A DNA stretch of 64,000 nt, from NCBI RefSeq assembly GCF_024347515.1, contig NZ_AP025493.1:310001-374000 (forward strand), given 5' to 3'. This document shows positions 9,447 through 18,004 of the stretch, in pieces. Position numbers and translations under genes: made by a program. The stretch is from Vibrio gigantis. Its GTDB lineage: Bacteria > Pseudomonadota > Gammaproteobacteria > Enterobacterales > Vibrionaceae. How positions within the stretch are numbered: the first letter of the stretch is position 1; every line of letters begins with the position of its first letter. Under the pieces are notes generated by a model that was not told the origin of the DNA, did no database searches, and saw only the letters and a list, made by a program, of their open reading frames with translations.

Positions 9447-10469
9447 TTAATCTTGGTTGAAGAAGATAACCAAGCTGCCACCTTTTAAGCTACTTCCATA
9501 GTTAATCGTAAAACCGATTCCCACGTTATCGACCCATTCATTGAACATGTTTGGGTTAAGCAACCAACCTACACTGCCCTCGTAGTATGACGTGGTGCCC
9601 ATAGAAGCCACGGTATCACCACCAATATCAATTCTTTTAATACTCGAGTACATCGATGTGATGTTCTTATCCCAACGTACCAGATCATAGAAAACCTTGG
9701 CTTCGTTGGCGATATACCACCCCTCGGGATGACCAATATTACCGTTATTAGCTTCCCCCCAACCAACGCCATTAAAGTAATGCCAACTGGTACTCAGTTT
9801 GTACTTTCCCCAGTCATTCTTATCTTCGTAAGTCAGTTTGATTTTAGGCTCGATAATGTAAGCCCAAGCATCAGTATTTAAATACACACCATCCAGTTGG
9901 TCTTGGATAGGCTCAAGCAGTGAAGAGCGATATTCATAGTCATTACGGTAGTAAGAGATATGATTACCAATTGCTGCACTAAAACTCCAATATTCGTCTA
10001 ACTGGGACACATTCGCGAATTCTACATAACCAGAAACAACCGACTCTTTTTGAAAATCGCTTTTGATTGTAGACGCGTACTCAACATCGTTCTCAATCCG
10101 TAACGCAGACAGGCGTAACGTCACCTCTTGATGATTGTCTTCAATATAACTTGATAATTCAAATGTATAAGGCAAGCTGAGGGAGGTGATATTTTGTCGA
10201 CGACTCACCGAATCATTCGAACCAATATCTTCATTATCCAAACTAAATACTTTGTTGGGATCAAAGTTATTGATACCAAAAGTGAATACATCGGTGTCAT
10301 TGAGCAATACACTAGTGGCGAAGCTCTGCTCTAAATCCTTTCGAAAAAGATCTGATAGCGAATTAGCATTAACAGTGGTCGGCAAAGCGGTAAAAATAAG
10401 TGGAACCGCTAGCGTCCAAGATGTGTTAGTCATAGAAAATGACTTTGAATGTGGCATTTCTTTTATCAC
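9447..10469 (-). CDS. solitary outer-membrane autotransporter-like beta-barrel protein
   Basis: A 340-residue protein with a GTG start (an ATG four codons later at 10457 is equally possible), a signal peptide ending near TVNANS, and then alternating hydrophobic/aromatic strands. The segment SFATSVLLNDTDVFTFGINNFDPNKVF is the hallmark of the family called solitary outer membrane autotransporter-like beta-barrel (PF11557), common in Vibrio. There is no passenger domain, hence solitary. Presumably an outer-membrane barrel of about 12 strands; cargo or role unknown. The C-terminus ends SLVIFFNQD rather than in a canonical aromatic residue. It follows the REC-GGDEF gene by 66 bp on the same strand. 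Confidence 0.8.
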   Translation of the reverse strand: MIKEMPHSKSFSMTNTSWTLAVPLIFTALPTTVNANSLSDLFRKDLEQSFATSVLLNDTDVFTFGINNFDPNKVFSLDNEDIGSNDSVSRRQNITSLSLPYTFELSSYIEDNHQEVTLRLSALRIENDVEYASTIKSDFQKESVVSGYVEFANVSQLDEYWSFSAAIGNHISYYRNDYEYRSSLLEPIQDQLDGVYLNTDAWAYIIEPKIKLTYEDKNDWGKYKLSTSWHYFNGVGWGEANNGNIGHPEGWYIANEAKVFYDLVRWDKNITSMYSSIKRIDIGGDTVASMGTTSYYEGSVGWLLNPNMFNEWVDNVGIGFTINYGSSLKGGSLVIFFNQD

Positions 10470-10535
10470 TTAAAACACTTCCTAGCTGAAACGCTAATAG
10501 AAGTATAAATTTAAATATATAAAAGAGCTCGCCAA

Positions 10536-11549
10536 CTAACGAGCAAGCTCCAAAATGTTGCGTTGTACAAAGGTATTCCGACCACTTTGCTTCGCTTGAT
10601 AAAGCGCTTGATCGACCTTTTCGTAAATAGAGGCGATAGATTCCCCCCCTTCAGGCATAAATGACAATACACCTTGTGACGCTGTCACTCTGTCAGAGAT
10701 GGTTGAGTATTCATGTGCATAGTTCATATCATAGAGCGCCTCTTTAATCCGAATCGCCTGCTGTTCAGCAGCATCACTATCGGTATCACTCAAGATAACA
10801 ACAAACTCTTCACCGCCATAACGGCCTACAAATTCTCCCGCTCGAACAAACAGCTGTTTCAAGGCATTCGCAAGCGCTTGCAAGCATTTATCTCCTTGAA
10901 TATGACCATAATTATCATTGTAAGGCTTAAAAAAGTCTACATCTAGAAGTATCACAGTCATGGATATACTACGTCTTCCGTGCCACGCTATGCTCTCTTC
11001 AAGCTTAGTATCCATATATCGACGATTATACAATTTAGTCAGACCATCTTCGTTGGCTTGCTGTTGCAGAAGGATGTTCAGTTCTTCGAGTTTGGCGGTA
11101 CTCTGTTTTAACTCTCGCCTCATGTACGCAATACGTTGCATCGCAATTAGCTTAGAGTTTAAAACAACCTTGTTTACCGGTTTGATCAGGTAATCATCAC
11201 CACCAGCATCAATGGCTTTGGCGATCATTTCAGGTTCTTCATGGCCACTTAGAAAGATAATAGGAACCCATTCTGGGAAACGTTCACGGACCTCGTTAGC
11301 CACTTCAAACCCGTCCATATCAGGCATACTTATATCAAGTAATACAAGCTCAGGATCAAAACCAGAATAAACGTTTAGGGCTTCTTTACCACTACCGACA
11401 GCTTCAACAATATGACCCAGTTGCTTGAGTCGAATGGCAAGTTGCATTCTGTCTAGCTGAACATCATCAACCAGCAATATGCGCATCGAAGATCCCTTTT
11501 CTATCATCACATCACCTTTATCTAGTGTTGAATATTCAAAGTAGCTCAT
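10536..11549 (-). CDS. response regulator with GGDEF output (PleD/WspR-like diguanylate cyclase)
   Basis: A 337-residue protein. A receiver domain (about 22-140) has D28-D29, phospho-acceptor D72 (LVLLDISMPDMDG) and K123 (YLIKPVNK). A coiled-coil linker (about 143-165) leads to a GGDEF domain with NEDGLTKLYNRRY, LLDVDFFKPYNDNYGH and active-site GGEEF at 245-249. The I-site position reads RAGE instead of RxxD, so inhibition by product may be weakened. Starts at 11507 or 11486 are possible because the receiver fold begins only at residue 22. No kinase gene is adjacent. Confidence 0.93.
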   Translation of the reverse strand: MSYFEYSTLDKGDVMIEKGSSMRILLVDDVQLDRMQLAIRLKQLGHIVEAVGSGKEALNVYSGFDPELVLLDISMPDMDGFEVANEVRERFPEWVPIIFLSGHEEPEMIAKAIDAGGDDYLIKPVNKVVLNSKLIAMQRIAYMRRELKQSTAKLEELNILLQQQANEDGLTKLYNRRYMDTKLEESIAWHGRRSISMTVILLDVDFFKPYNDNYGHIQGDKCLQALANALKQLFVRAGEFVGRYGGEEFVVILSDTDSDAAEQQAIRIKEALYDMNYAHEYSTISDRVTASQGVLSFMPEGGESIASIYEKVDQALYQAKQSGRNTFVQRNILELAR

Positions 11550-11638
11550 TTTTGGGCTTAAATCATGCCCTAATCTCTATATTATATTGACTTTTTTACA
11601 GATCTTTTTAGCATTGTTTCTTTTTAAAGAGAAATACT

Positions 11639-12076
11639 ATGTCAGACGCTACAAACAACGAACAACAAGAAATCGATTTAACCACTATCTCACCTGAGCT
11701 TCGTCAAGTTATCGAATTTGATGGCGTACCAAAAGAGATGCACTTTATGGTTACGTCTATTCACGAAGTGTCTGAAGAAGCAGTGCGCGAAGCTTGGGAC
11801 AGCCTTCCAGCAAGCGCACAAAATGTTTTAGACAACTTCGAGCAGTTCCACGCTCTAATCTCAGTTAGCCAAGCTTTCGCTGGTGTAAACGTAATGGAAG
11901 AGTTCCCTACTCTTAAACTTCCAGAAGACATGACTGACGAAGAAAAAGAAGAGTACCGTGCTCAGCTGCTTGACCAAGTTCTACACAACTGTGTAAAAGA
12001 CATGGTTAAACAAATCAAGAAAGCTCGTCGTGACGCAATCTTGAAACGTGATTTCAAAGAAGTTTTTACTAAGTAA
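11639..12076 (+). CDS. DUF3069 family protein
   Basis: A 145-residue, strongly acidic, helical, soluble protein with no signal peptide, ending in a basic stretch (KQIKKARRDAILKRDFKEVF). I recognise it as a conserved protein of Vibrio and relatives, probably the DUF3069 family. No catalytic motif is visible. It is monocistronic: divergent from the REC-GGDEF gene (90 bp apart) and followed by its own terminator. The family number is from memory and moderately sure; function unknown. Confidence 0.65.
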   Translation: MSDATNNEQQEIDLTTISPELRQVIEFDGVPKEMHFMVTSIHEVSEEAVREAWDSLPASAQNVLDNFEQFHALISVSQAFAGVNVMEEFPTLKLPEDMTDEEKEEYRAQLLDQVLHNCVKDMVKQIKKARRDAILKRDFKEVFTK

Positions 12077-12127
12077 GTCGCTAATCGCCTAAACTTAGGC
12101 TGAGCGTTAACAGTAATACTTGAGATT

Positions 12128-12162
12128 AAGCCGCATGTTACTTTAAACACGCGGCTTTTTTA
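12128..12162 (+). terminator. rho-independent terminator of the DUF3069 gene
   Basis: Stem AAGCCGC / GCGGCTT with an extended TGT/ACA inner pairing, followed by a run of six T. The remaining 236 bases to the modC stop (12163-12398) show no gene or clear signal. Confidence 0.85.
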
Positions 12163-12398
12163 TATCCGCTACTTTCTGCTCGATGAGCGTTACGTCTGTT
12201 TGTTCTTGCTATGGTTGTTCATGTGACTACACAAACAATATGCCTTAGCACTCATAAAGTGTCGCGCAAAACTGGCACTTATACCGAATAAAAATGACGC
12301 ATGTATCCATTCATGGAATCAAGATCGAATTTTATCCGTTCTAAAATAAAACAGGAAACGAAGTTCACCGTTAGTTCTGAATGAGTTATCGCGTTAGC

Positions 12399-13505
12399 TT
12401 AGTGCGTTACCGCGATATCTCTCTGAGCAACACTCACACCTTTAATTTGCGCGAAAACACGTTGGCCGATTTCTAGATTTAGTTCATTCAGTGCCCACGA
12501 CGTAATGGTTGCCCATAGGTAGCATCCAGACTCTAACTCCAGTTCAACAGCCACACTCTGCTTATTCGTGCCTTGTTGATGCGTCTCTACGCTTTTAATG
12601 GTGACAGGAAGGATATTACGTATCGAAGTCCCTTTCGGCTGCTCTAGCGTGATAGAGACATCATTTGCCCTAACTTGCAGCCTCACTGTAGTACCAAGTT
12701 CACTCGACACTTTCTGAACCCATAATGACGTCGACTGACCTAACCTTAAGCGAGACAGCGCATAATCATCATTATGTTCTGCTAAAGTCGCTTCAAACAA
12801 CGAGCTTTGCTCTGAGAAAGATTGCCAAGGTTGCATGGCTCTCGATGCCCAAACCTCTTCCGTCACGCCCGATGAAATAACTTTGCCTTGATCAATGATC
12901 ACAAGGTGATTTGCCAAGCGCAAAATTTCATTGAGACTATGAGTGACATAGATAATCGGTATTTGCACGGTTTCAGATAAATTCTCCAGAAACGGCATCA
13001 CTTCACGCTTGCGGGGCAAGTCGAGAGACGCCAAAGGCTCATCCATCAACAAAATGCTAGGCTTTGATAACAATGCGCGTCCGATCGCCACACGTTGCTT
13101 CTCACCGCCAGACAAACGAGCTGGATAGCGATCAAGCAATGAGCCCAAAGACAACAGTGAGACTATTTGCTCAAAGTGCGCTTTATCGACGCTTTTCATT
13201 CCGTACTTAAGATTTGCCGCCACCTTCATGTGTGGGAACAATCGTGACTCTTGGAACACATAACCGACGTTGCGTTTGTGAGTCGGCAGGTTAATGCCTT
13301 TATCACTGTCGAACAAGATGGTTCCCGATACGCTAATCAAGCCCTTATCTGGCTGTTTGAGACCACTAATCGCATTGATAAGGGATGTTTTACCTGCACC
13401 AGAACGACCGAAAATTGCAGTAATACCACTACTTGGTAACTCCAAGTCAATATCAAAGAACGTTTCACCAAGTTGTTGCTGATATTGGAGGATCAAAGCA
13501 CTCAT
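12399..13505 (-). CDS. modC: molybdate ABC transporter ATP-binding protein
   Basis: A 368-residue ATPase. Walker A GRSGAGKTS is at 33-41, Q-loop near 85 (FQESRLFPHM), signature LSGGEKQ at 131-137 and Walker B LLMDEP at 152-157. A C-terminal Mop/TOBE-type molybdate-binding domain (about 290-362, GTSIRNILPVTIKSVETH) identifies it as ModC rather than a generic importer ATPase. It energises molybdate uptake at the cytoplasmic face. It overlaps modB by 4 bp (ATGA), and no obvious terminator follows. Confidence 0.95.
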   Translation of the reverse strand: MSALILQYQQQLGETFFDIDLELPSSGITAIFGRSGAGKTSLINAISGLKQPDKGLISVSGTILFDSDKGINLPTHKRNVGYVFQESRLFPHMKVAANLKYGMKSVDKAHFEQIVSLLSLGSLLDRYPARLSGGEKQRVAIGRALLSKPSILLMDEPLASLDLPRKREVMPFLENLSETVQIPIIYVTHSLNEILRLANHLVIIDQGKVISSGVTEEVWASRAMQPWQSFSEQSSLFEATLAEHNDDYALSRLRLGQSTSLWVQKVSSELGTTVRLQVRANDVSITLEQPKGTSIRNILPVTIKSVETHQQGTNKQSVAVELELESGCYLWATITSWALNELNLEIGQRVFAQIKGVSVAQRDIAVTH

Positions 13506-14200
13506 GCATTACCTCCTAAGCGTTGTGCCGACTTTTTGTTTAGCCACTCAGAGAGCATCAATGAACCCAGCGCTATCACTATAGAGATGACACACAAACG
13601 CGCGGCTTCCATTTCAGCACCAGGGGTTTCGATAAAGGTATACATGGCCAATGGAATGGTTTGAGTTTCACCGGGAATATTTGAAACAAAGCTGATGGTC
13701 GCACCAAACTCACCTAGGCTTCTTGCGAATGAAAGCATGGTGCCAGTAATGATCCCTGGGATCATTAAGGGCAAAGTGATCGTAAAAAATACACGAAGAG
13801 GTGAAGCGCCCAATGTAGCAGCGGCCTCTTCAAGCTTACTGTCGACGGTTTCTAGGCTCAATCGGATAGAGCGAACCATCAGCGGCAACGCCACAACCAC
13901 GCAAGCGAGTGCCGCACCTTTCCAACTAAAGCTGAATACAATACCAAACACATCATTGAGCCACGAGCCGATGATGCCTTGCCTACCCATCATCACTAAC
14001 AGTAAATAGCCAATGACCACAGGGGGAAGTACCAAAGGCAAATGGACAATACTCTCAACAATGCTTTTACCAACAAATTGTTTCTTAGCGAGCAACCACG
14101 CCAAGCCAATGCCGATCGGAATAAGCCATAAGATGGCAAACCCAGCGACTTTCAAACTCAGCATTAAGGCTTGGTATTCGTATTCAGATAAATACATCAT
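13502..14200 (-). CDS. modB: molybdate ABC transporter permease
   Basis: A 232-residue inner-membrane permease with five or six helices. The EAA loop that docks ModC reads EEAAATLGASPLRVFFTITLPLMIPG (near 142-167), followed by SFARSLGEFGAT, typical of ModB. The start codon directly follows the modA stop (TAAATG), and the stop overlaps modC, so it is translationally coupled on both sides. Confidence 0.95.
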   Translation of the reverse strand: MMYLSEYEYQALMLSLKVAGFAILWLIPIGIGLAWLLAKKQFVGKSIVESIVHLPLVLPPVVIGYLLLVMMGRQGIIGSWLNDVFGIVFSFSWKGAALACVVVALPLMVRSIRLSLETVDSKLEEAAATLGASPLRVFFTITLPLMIPGIITGTMLSFARSLGEFGATISFVSNIPGETQTIPLAMYTFIETPGAEMEAARLCVISIVIALGSLMLSEWLNKKSAQRLGGNA

Positions 14201-14968
14201 TTAACGCACTTCAAATCCAAAACTGTTCAAGGTGTCTTTCGCTTTTTCGCTATTGAGGAAAGTATAGAACTCTTCTGCAACGACTTTATCGCTCAACTTC
14301 GCTACAGGGTAACGTATTGGTGTATGTAAATCTGTTGGGAACGTCGATACCAGGTTTACTTCCTTAGAAAGCAACGCATCCGTTTTGTAGACAATGCCAA
14401 GTTTTGCTTCACTACGCTCTACCAAGGCTAACGCCATACGAACGTTGTTACTTGGTGCTAATCGATCCTTCACATCGTCCCATACATCCAAGTTTTCTAA
14501 CGCTTCTTTTGCGTAAATACCAGCAGGAACCGACATGGTGTTGCCAACCGCAAGTCTTTCATTATCAAGAAGTTCAGACCACTGTTCACCTTTTGAAATA
14601 TCAAATGAAATTGAATATTCCTTTGGAGAGATTAGCACAAGCTCGTTCTCACATAGATTTGTGACATTGTCACTAGAAACATAGTTTCGATCGACTAGAT
14701 GAGTCATCCACTTTTCATTTGCCGAGATAAATATGTCAGCTGGCGCACCTCTTTCGATCTGTCGCACCAATGAAGATGTGCTGGCATAGACAGGAATAAC
14801 ATCAACAGAATGGTTTTTCTCAAACTCTTCAACTAACAGATTAACCGCATTGGTCATCGATGATGCCGCATAAACACGTAGTTTCTCGGTAGCCAAAGCA
14901 TGAGTGGAACTCAACGAAGTGGTTAACGCTACCGCTAAAAGAGTGACTAGTTTTTTCATTGCTCTCAC
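14201..14968 (-). CDS. modA: molybdate ABC transporter periplasmic binding protein
   Basis: A 255-residue protein with a signal peptide (about 1-26, ending THALA). The mature part starts EKLRVYAASSMTNAVN and has YASTSSLVRQIERGAPADIFISANEKWM, the characteristic ModA oxyanion-binding segments (serines in AASS and STSS). It captures molybdate or tungstate in the periplasm. The ATG at 14968 overlaps the cobQ stop (ATGA), which supports this start over the ATG at 14959. Confidence 0.95.
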   Translation of the reverse strand: MRAMKKLVTLLAVALTTSLSSTHALATEKLRVYAASSMTNAVNLLVEEFEKNHSVDVIPVYASTSSLVRQIERGAPADIFISANEKWMTHLVDRNYVSSDNVTNLCENELVLISPKEYSISFDISKGEQWSELLDNERLAVGNTMSVPAGIYAKEALENLDVWDDVKDRLAPSNNVRMALALVERSEAKLGIVYKTDALLSKEVNLVSTFPTDLHTPIRYPVAKLSDKVVAEEFYTFLNSEKAKDTLNSFGFEVR

Positions 14969-16464
14969 TTATCTGTTGTTCTTTTGATATCTAGACCAGT
15001 TTGTTTCAACTCAGGCCAAAGCAGGTCAAGATTTAAGTGCTCTTCGATGGCGTCCGCGATTCTATTAATACCCAACTCTTTCAGTTGTTCGTGGTCAATC
15101 GATGCTACTTCATTAGCCCCTGCCCATTCACAAATCAGTGATAGCGCACCACTGTTATCCAATACACCATGCAAGTAAGTACCAAATATCGAGTTATCTG
15201 AATTTATCGCGCCATCAAAGCTGCCAGATTCTAACTGAACCGGTAATGCCATTTCATTGACATCAGTCCTACCTACGTGAATTTCATACCCTTTTACTGG
15301 TGCCGACTGTCCATTTAGGCTTAAAGTCCCAAGCACGTTAGTTAACGTTTTCTGTTGCGTTAACGTGGTTTCAGCATCAAGGTAACCTAACCCTTCACTA
15401 CTGCCCGGCTCGCCTTCAACACCATCAGGATCGTGGATAAGATTACCGAGCATCTGATAACCACCACATATACCCATTACTTTGCCACCTAAACGCAGGT
15501 GACGTTGAATGTCTTGATCCCAGCCTTGTTGTTTCAAGTAATCTAAATCGGCTCTTACAGACTTAGTGCCCGGCAAGATGATCAAATCGGCATTGTTTAA
15601 ACGTTCGCCTTTACCCACGTAGCGAAGGTCAATAGAAGGATTCAGCCTTAACGCGTCGAAGTCAGTGTGGTTGCTGATCCGAGTAAGGACTGGTACCACG
15701 ACCTTAAGCTTGGCCTCTCCATCGGACTCTTGAGCAGAGGTAATCGCATCTTCAGCTTCTAAATTGAAACCATGCAAATATGGCAACACACCAATCACAG
15801 GCTTACCAGTTTTCTCTTCCAGCCAATCAAGGCCCGACTGAAGCAGAGCAATATCGCCTCTAAAACGATTAATCACAAACCCTTTTACGCGAGCTTGTTC
15901 AGATTCAGATAACAGAGCTAATGTGCCATACAGGTGTGCAAATACGCCTCCGCGGTCGATATCAGCCACAATGATCACTGGTATATCGGCCTTTTCAGCA
16001 AACCCCATGTTCGCGATGTCATTCTCCCGAAGGTTAATTTCGGCTGGGCTTCCAGCACCTTCAATCATCACGCTATCGAATTCTTTTAAAAGTCGATCAA
16101 ATGAATCAATAACCGTATTCATCGCAACTTTCTTGTAATCATGGTAGCCCGTAGCCTCCATATTACTTAACGCACGGCCTTGTAGAATAACTTGAGCACC
16201 AGTGTCTGAGTTGGGTTTAAGCAATACAGGGTTCATGTGAACCGATGGTTCGATATTACATGCTTGAGCCTGAACGGCTTGAGCGCGGCCAATTTCCCCA
16301 CCATCTTTCGTCACAGCACTGTTTAACGCCATGTTTTGTGGCTTAAAAGGTGCCACTTTGACACCTTTCCTTGCTAAAACACGGCATAAACCTGCCACCA
16401 ATACACTTTTTCCGGCATCCGACGTGGTTCCTTGAACCATAAGGGCGCTTAATGGTGCTAGCAT
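14965..16464 (-). CDS. cobQ: cobyric acid synthase
   Basis: A 499-residue amidotransferase that amidates adenosylcobyrinic a,c-diamide side chains to give cobyric acid, using glutamine and ATP. The N-terminal dethiobiotin-synthetase-like domain has MVQGTTSDAGKS (9-20), KPQNMALNSAV (41-51) and GRAQAVQA. The C-terminal class I glutaminase-like domain has the nucleophile C333 (GICGGYQMLG) and H432 (GTYLHG). A ribosome-binding site AAGGA precedes the ATG. It is the first gene of an operon with modABC, an unusual partnership, and no other cobalamin gene lies in the window. Confidence 0.95.
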   Translation of the reverse strand: MLAPLSALMVQGTTSDAGKSVLVAGLCRVLARKGVKVAPFKPQNMALNSAVTKDGGEIGRAQAVQAQACNIEPSVHMNPVLLKPNSDTGAQVILQGRALSNMEATGYHDYKKVAMNTVIDSFDRLLKEFDSVMIEGAGSPAEINLRENDIANMGFAEKADIPVIIVADIDRGGVFAHLYGTLALLSESEQARVKGFVINRFRGDIALLQSGLDWLEEKTGKPVIGVLPYLHGFNLEAEDAITSAQESDGEAKLKVVVPVLTRISNHTDFDALRLNPSIDLRYVGKGERLNNADLIILPGTKSVRADLDYLKQQGWDQDIQRHLRLGGKVMGICGGYQMLGNLIHDPDGVEGEPGSSEGLGYLDAETTLTQQKTLTNVLGTLSLNGQSAPVKGYEIHVGRTDVNEMALPVQLESGSFDGAINSDNSIFGTYLHGVLDNSGALSLICEWAGANEVASIDHEQLKELGINRIADAIEEHLNLDLLWPELKQTGLDIKRTTDK

Positions 16465-16695
16465 TTTTACTAAAATCCTTAACTTTCAGCCCGCAGGCGA
16501 TATATCTCTCAGACCATCTTAACGTCATTGCCGAGTAGATGCTCAATAAAATGAATGGAAAATGAATGTGTTACTCACTCTGGATTCAACCCCAGTGTTG
16601 TTTAATAGCTCCATCGAAACGAAACGTCTCTACCAAAGAAGTTCATTTAACTTTAAAAAACGTTTCAACTAAAAAACAACATTAAGGGATTCACC

Positions 16696-17073
16696 ATGAA
16701 AAAAACTGTATTAGCTATCGCATCTACTATTATCCTTGCTCCTACTTTCGCAATGGCTAGTGACCATAACAGCAACAAGCACGAGAGCTCTATTGCTTAC
16801 ACTGGACCAATTGAGACCGTTTCTGTTGCGACCCTACTAGCAGACACAAGCATGTTCGCTGAGCAAGAAGCAATTGTGGATGGCAAGATTGTTCGCCAAC
16901 TAAAGAATGACACATTTGTCTTCTCTGATGGGCAGAGTGAAATTCAAATCGAACTGGATGATGACATCCGCCTAGCACAGCCACTAACCGCTGACACAAA
17001 AGTGCGTATCTTTGGTGAATATGAAGGCGGCAAAACACCTGAAATCGAAGTGGATCATATCCAGGTTCTATAA
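16696..17073 (+). CDS. YgiW/YdeI-family periplasmic OB-fold stress protein
   Basis: A 125-residue protein with a signal peptide (1-21, ending AMA) and a bacterial OB-fold domain (BOF, PF04076): TGPIETVSVATLLADTSMFAEQEAIVDGKIV, then DTFVFSDGQSEIQIELDDD and VRIFGEYEGG. Relatives YgiW and YdeI are periplasmic proteins linked to peroxide, cadmium or antimicrobial-peptide tolerance; ligands are poorly defined. An AAGGGA ribosome-binding site precedes the ATG. Divergent from cobQ and closed by its own terminator. The promoter region carries GAAACG and CGTTTC inverted 40 bp apart. Confidence 0.85.
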   Translation: MKKTVLAIASTIILAPTFAMASDHNSNKHESSIAYTGPIETVSVATLLADTSMFAEQEAIVDGKIVRQLKNDTFVFSDGQSEIQIELDDDIRLAQPLTADTKVRIFGEYEGGKTPEIEVDHIQVL

Positions 17074-17109
17074 GCGGTAAATACAAAGCATACTAACTTC
17101 AAATAATTG

Positions 17110-17131
17110 GCCTGCATATTGCAGGCTTTTT
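17110..17131 (+). terminator. rho-independent terminator after the OB-fold gene
   Basis: Stem GCCTGCA / TGCAGGC with a TAT loop, followed by five T. Confidence 0.92.
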
Positions 17132-17170
17132 GTATTATACTGCCGCAAATACAATTTATATGGAGTCACC

Positions 17171-17695
17171 ATGCTAGGTTGCACTAATAAGACTGTCCTT
17201 TTAGGACTAGCTGCACTGTGTTCTTTCTCTGCGTCTGCAAACAACTTTAACTACAACACATTCGAGCTACGCATGGGGGCTAGCCCTAGTACGTTTGGTG
17301 GTGAATTCACAACACTATTTACTCAAAATGCTCATTTTATCGGTCGTATTGATACTGGTTTCGAAAGTGACTGGGACGCAGCAGCCGGTGTTGGCTTTAA
17401 TGGTCCTATTGGGCAGTTTGCCGATATCTATGGCCAGATGCTATTACACAACATTGAGCGCAACGACGAAAACGATATTAAAACGGAAGTAAACATCGGC
17501 GTAAAAGCCTGGCTCATTGCAAATGTTGAAGTTAATGCACGTCTTGGTCAGCTGATAGATAACGATAACAGCAGCTCAATTGTTGGTTTTGGTGCTCGCT
17601 TTCACTCAACCGATCAACTTTCTGTTGGTGTAGATCTGCGAAACAATGGTACTTATGGTCACCAAATCTTAATGTCGGCTCGATTCGGATTCTAA
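17171..17695 (+). CDS. small predicted outer-membrane beta-barrel protein
   Basis: A 174-residue protein with a signal peptide (about 1-23, ending SASA) and then alternating strands rich in glycine and aromatics, ending in the outer-membrane-type C-terminal SARFGF. Length suggests an eight-strand barrel of the OmpA/OmpX size class. I do not recognise a named family. A GGAG ribosome-binding site precedes the ATG. Role unknown; it stands alone between terminators and the chemoreceptor gene. Confidence 0.7.
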   Translation: MLGCTNKTVLLGLAALCSFSASANNFNYNTFELRMGASPSTFGGEFTTLFTQNAHFIGRIDTGFESDWDAAAGVGFNGPIGQFADIYGQMLLHNIERNDENDIKTEVNIGVKAWLIANVEVNARLGQLIDNDNSSSIVGFGARFHSTDQLSVGVDLRNNGTYGHQILMSARFGF

Positions 17696-17760
17696 TATCC
17701 CCCAGCACTTTTAGCGTTGTAAGTAACTAATTCTCATGCTATTTACTTATAATGACTACC

Positions 17761-17798
17761 TTAAAGGCTAATAAGTATTGATACATATTGGCCTTTAA
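17761..17798. repeat. long imperfect hairpin in intergenic region
   Basis: TTAAAGGC (17761-17768) pairs with GCCTTTAA (17791-17798), and inner arms AATA/TATT and GTAT/ATAC extend the stem almost to the centre. Neither strand has a T-run after it, so it is not a standard terminator. It is the only structure noticed in the 309-bp gap 17696-18004, which also holds the promoter of the chemoreceptor gene. Confidence 0.6.
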
Positions 17799-18004
17799 TA
17801 TCCTTCACGCTGTACTTTCTATTTTTCCGCCCTGTTTGGGAATAACTCTAAAACCTTTTTGATCTACTTCTAGCCTAACCTTCCGTTTTAAAGCCACTGC
17901 ATATGATTAACTGATTAGTAAAGCCCCATTGATAAAACAGCTTTACGATAGTATGACGTACTGATAATCTCTCCCCCAAATTTTAATAGAGTGAAGTACT
18001 GTAA

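Noticed and set aside
16465..16695. possible riboswitch before cobQ (CTGAGA and GC-rich pairing in the leader)
   Set aside because: Neither the cobalamin-riboswitch box nor the full TPP THI-box pattern is present; the resemblance is limited to a few bases.
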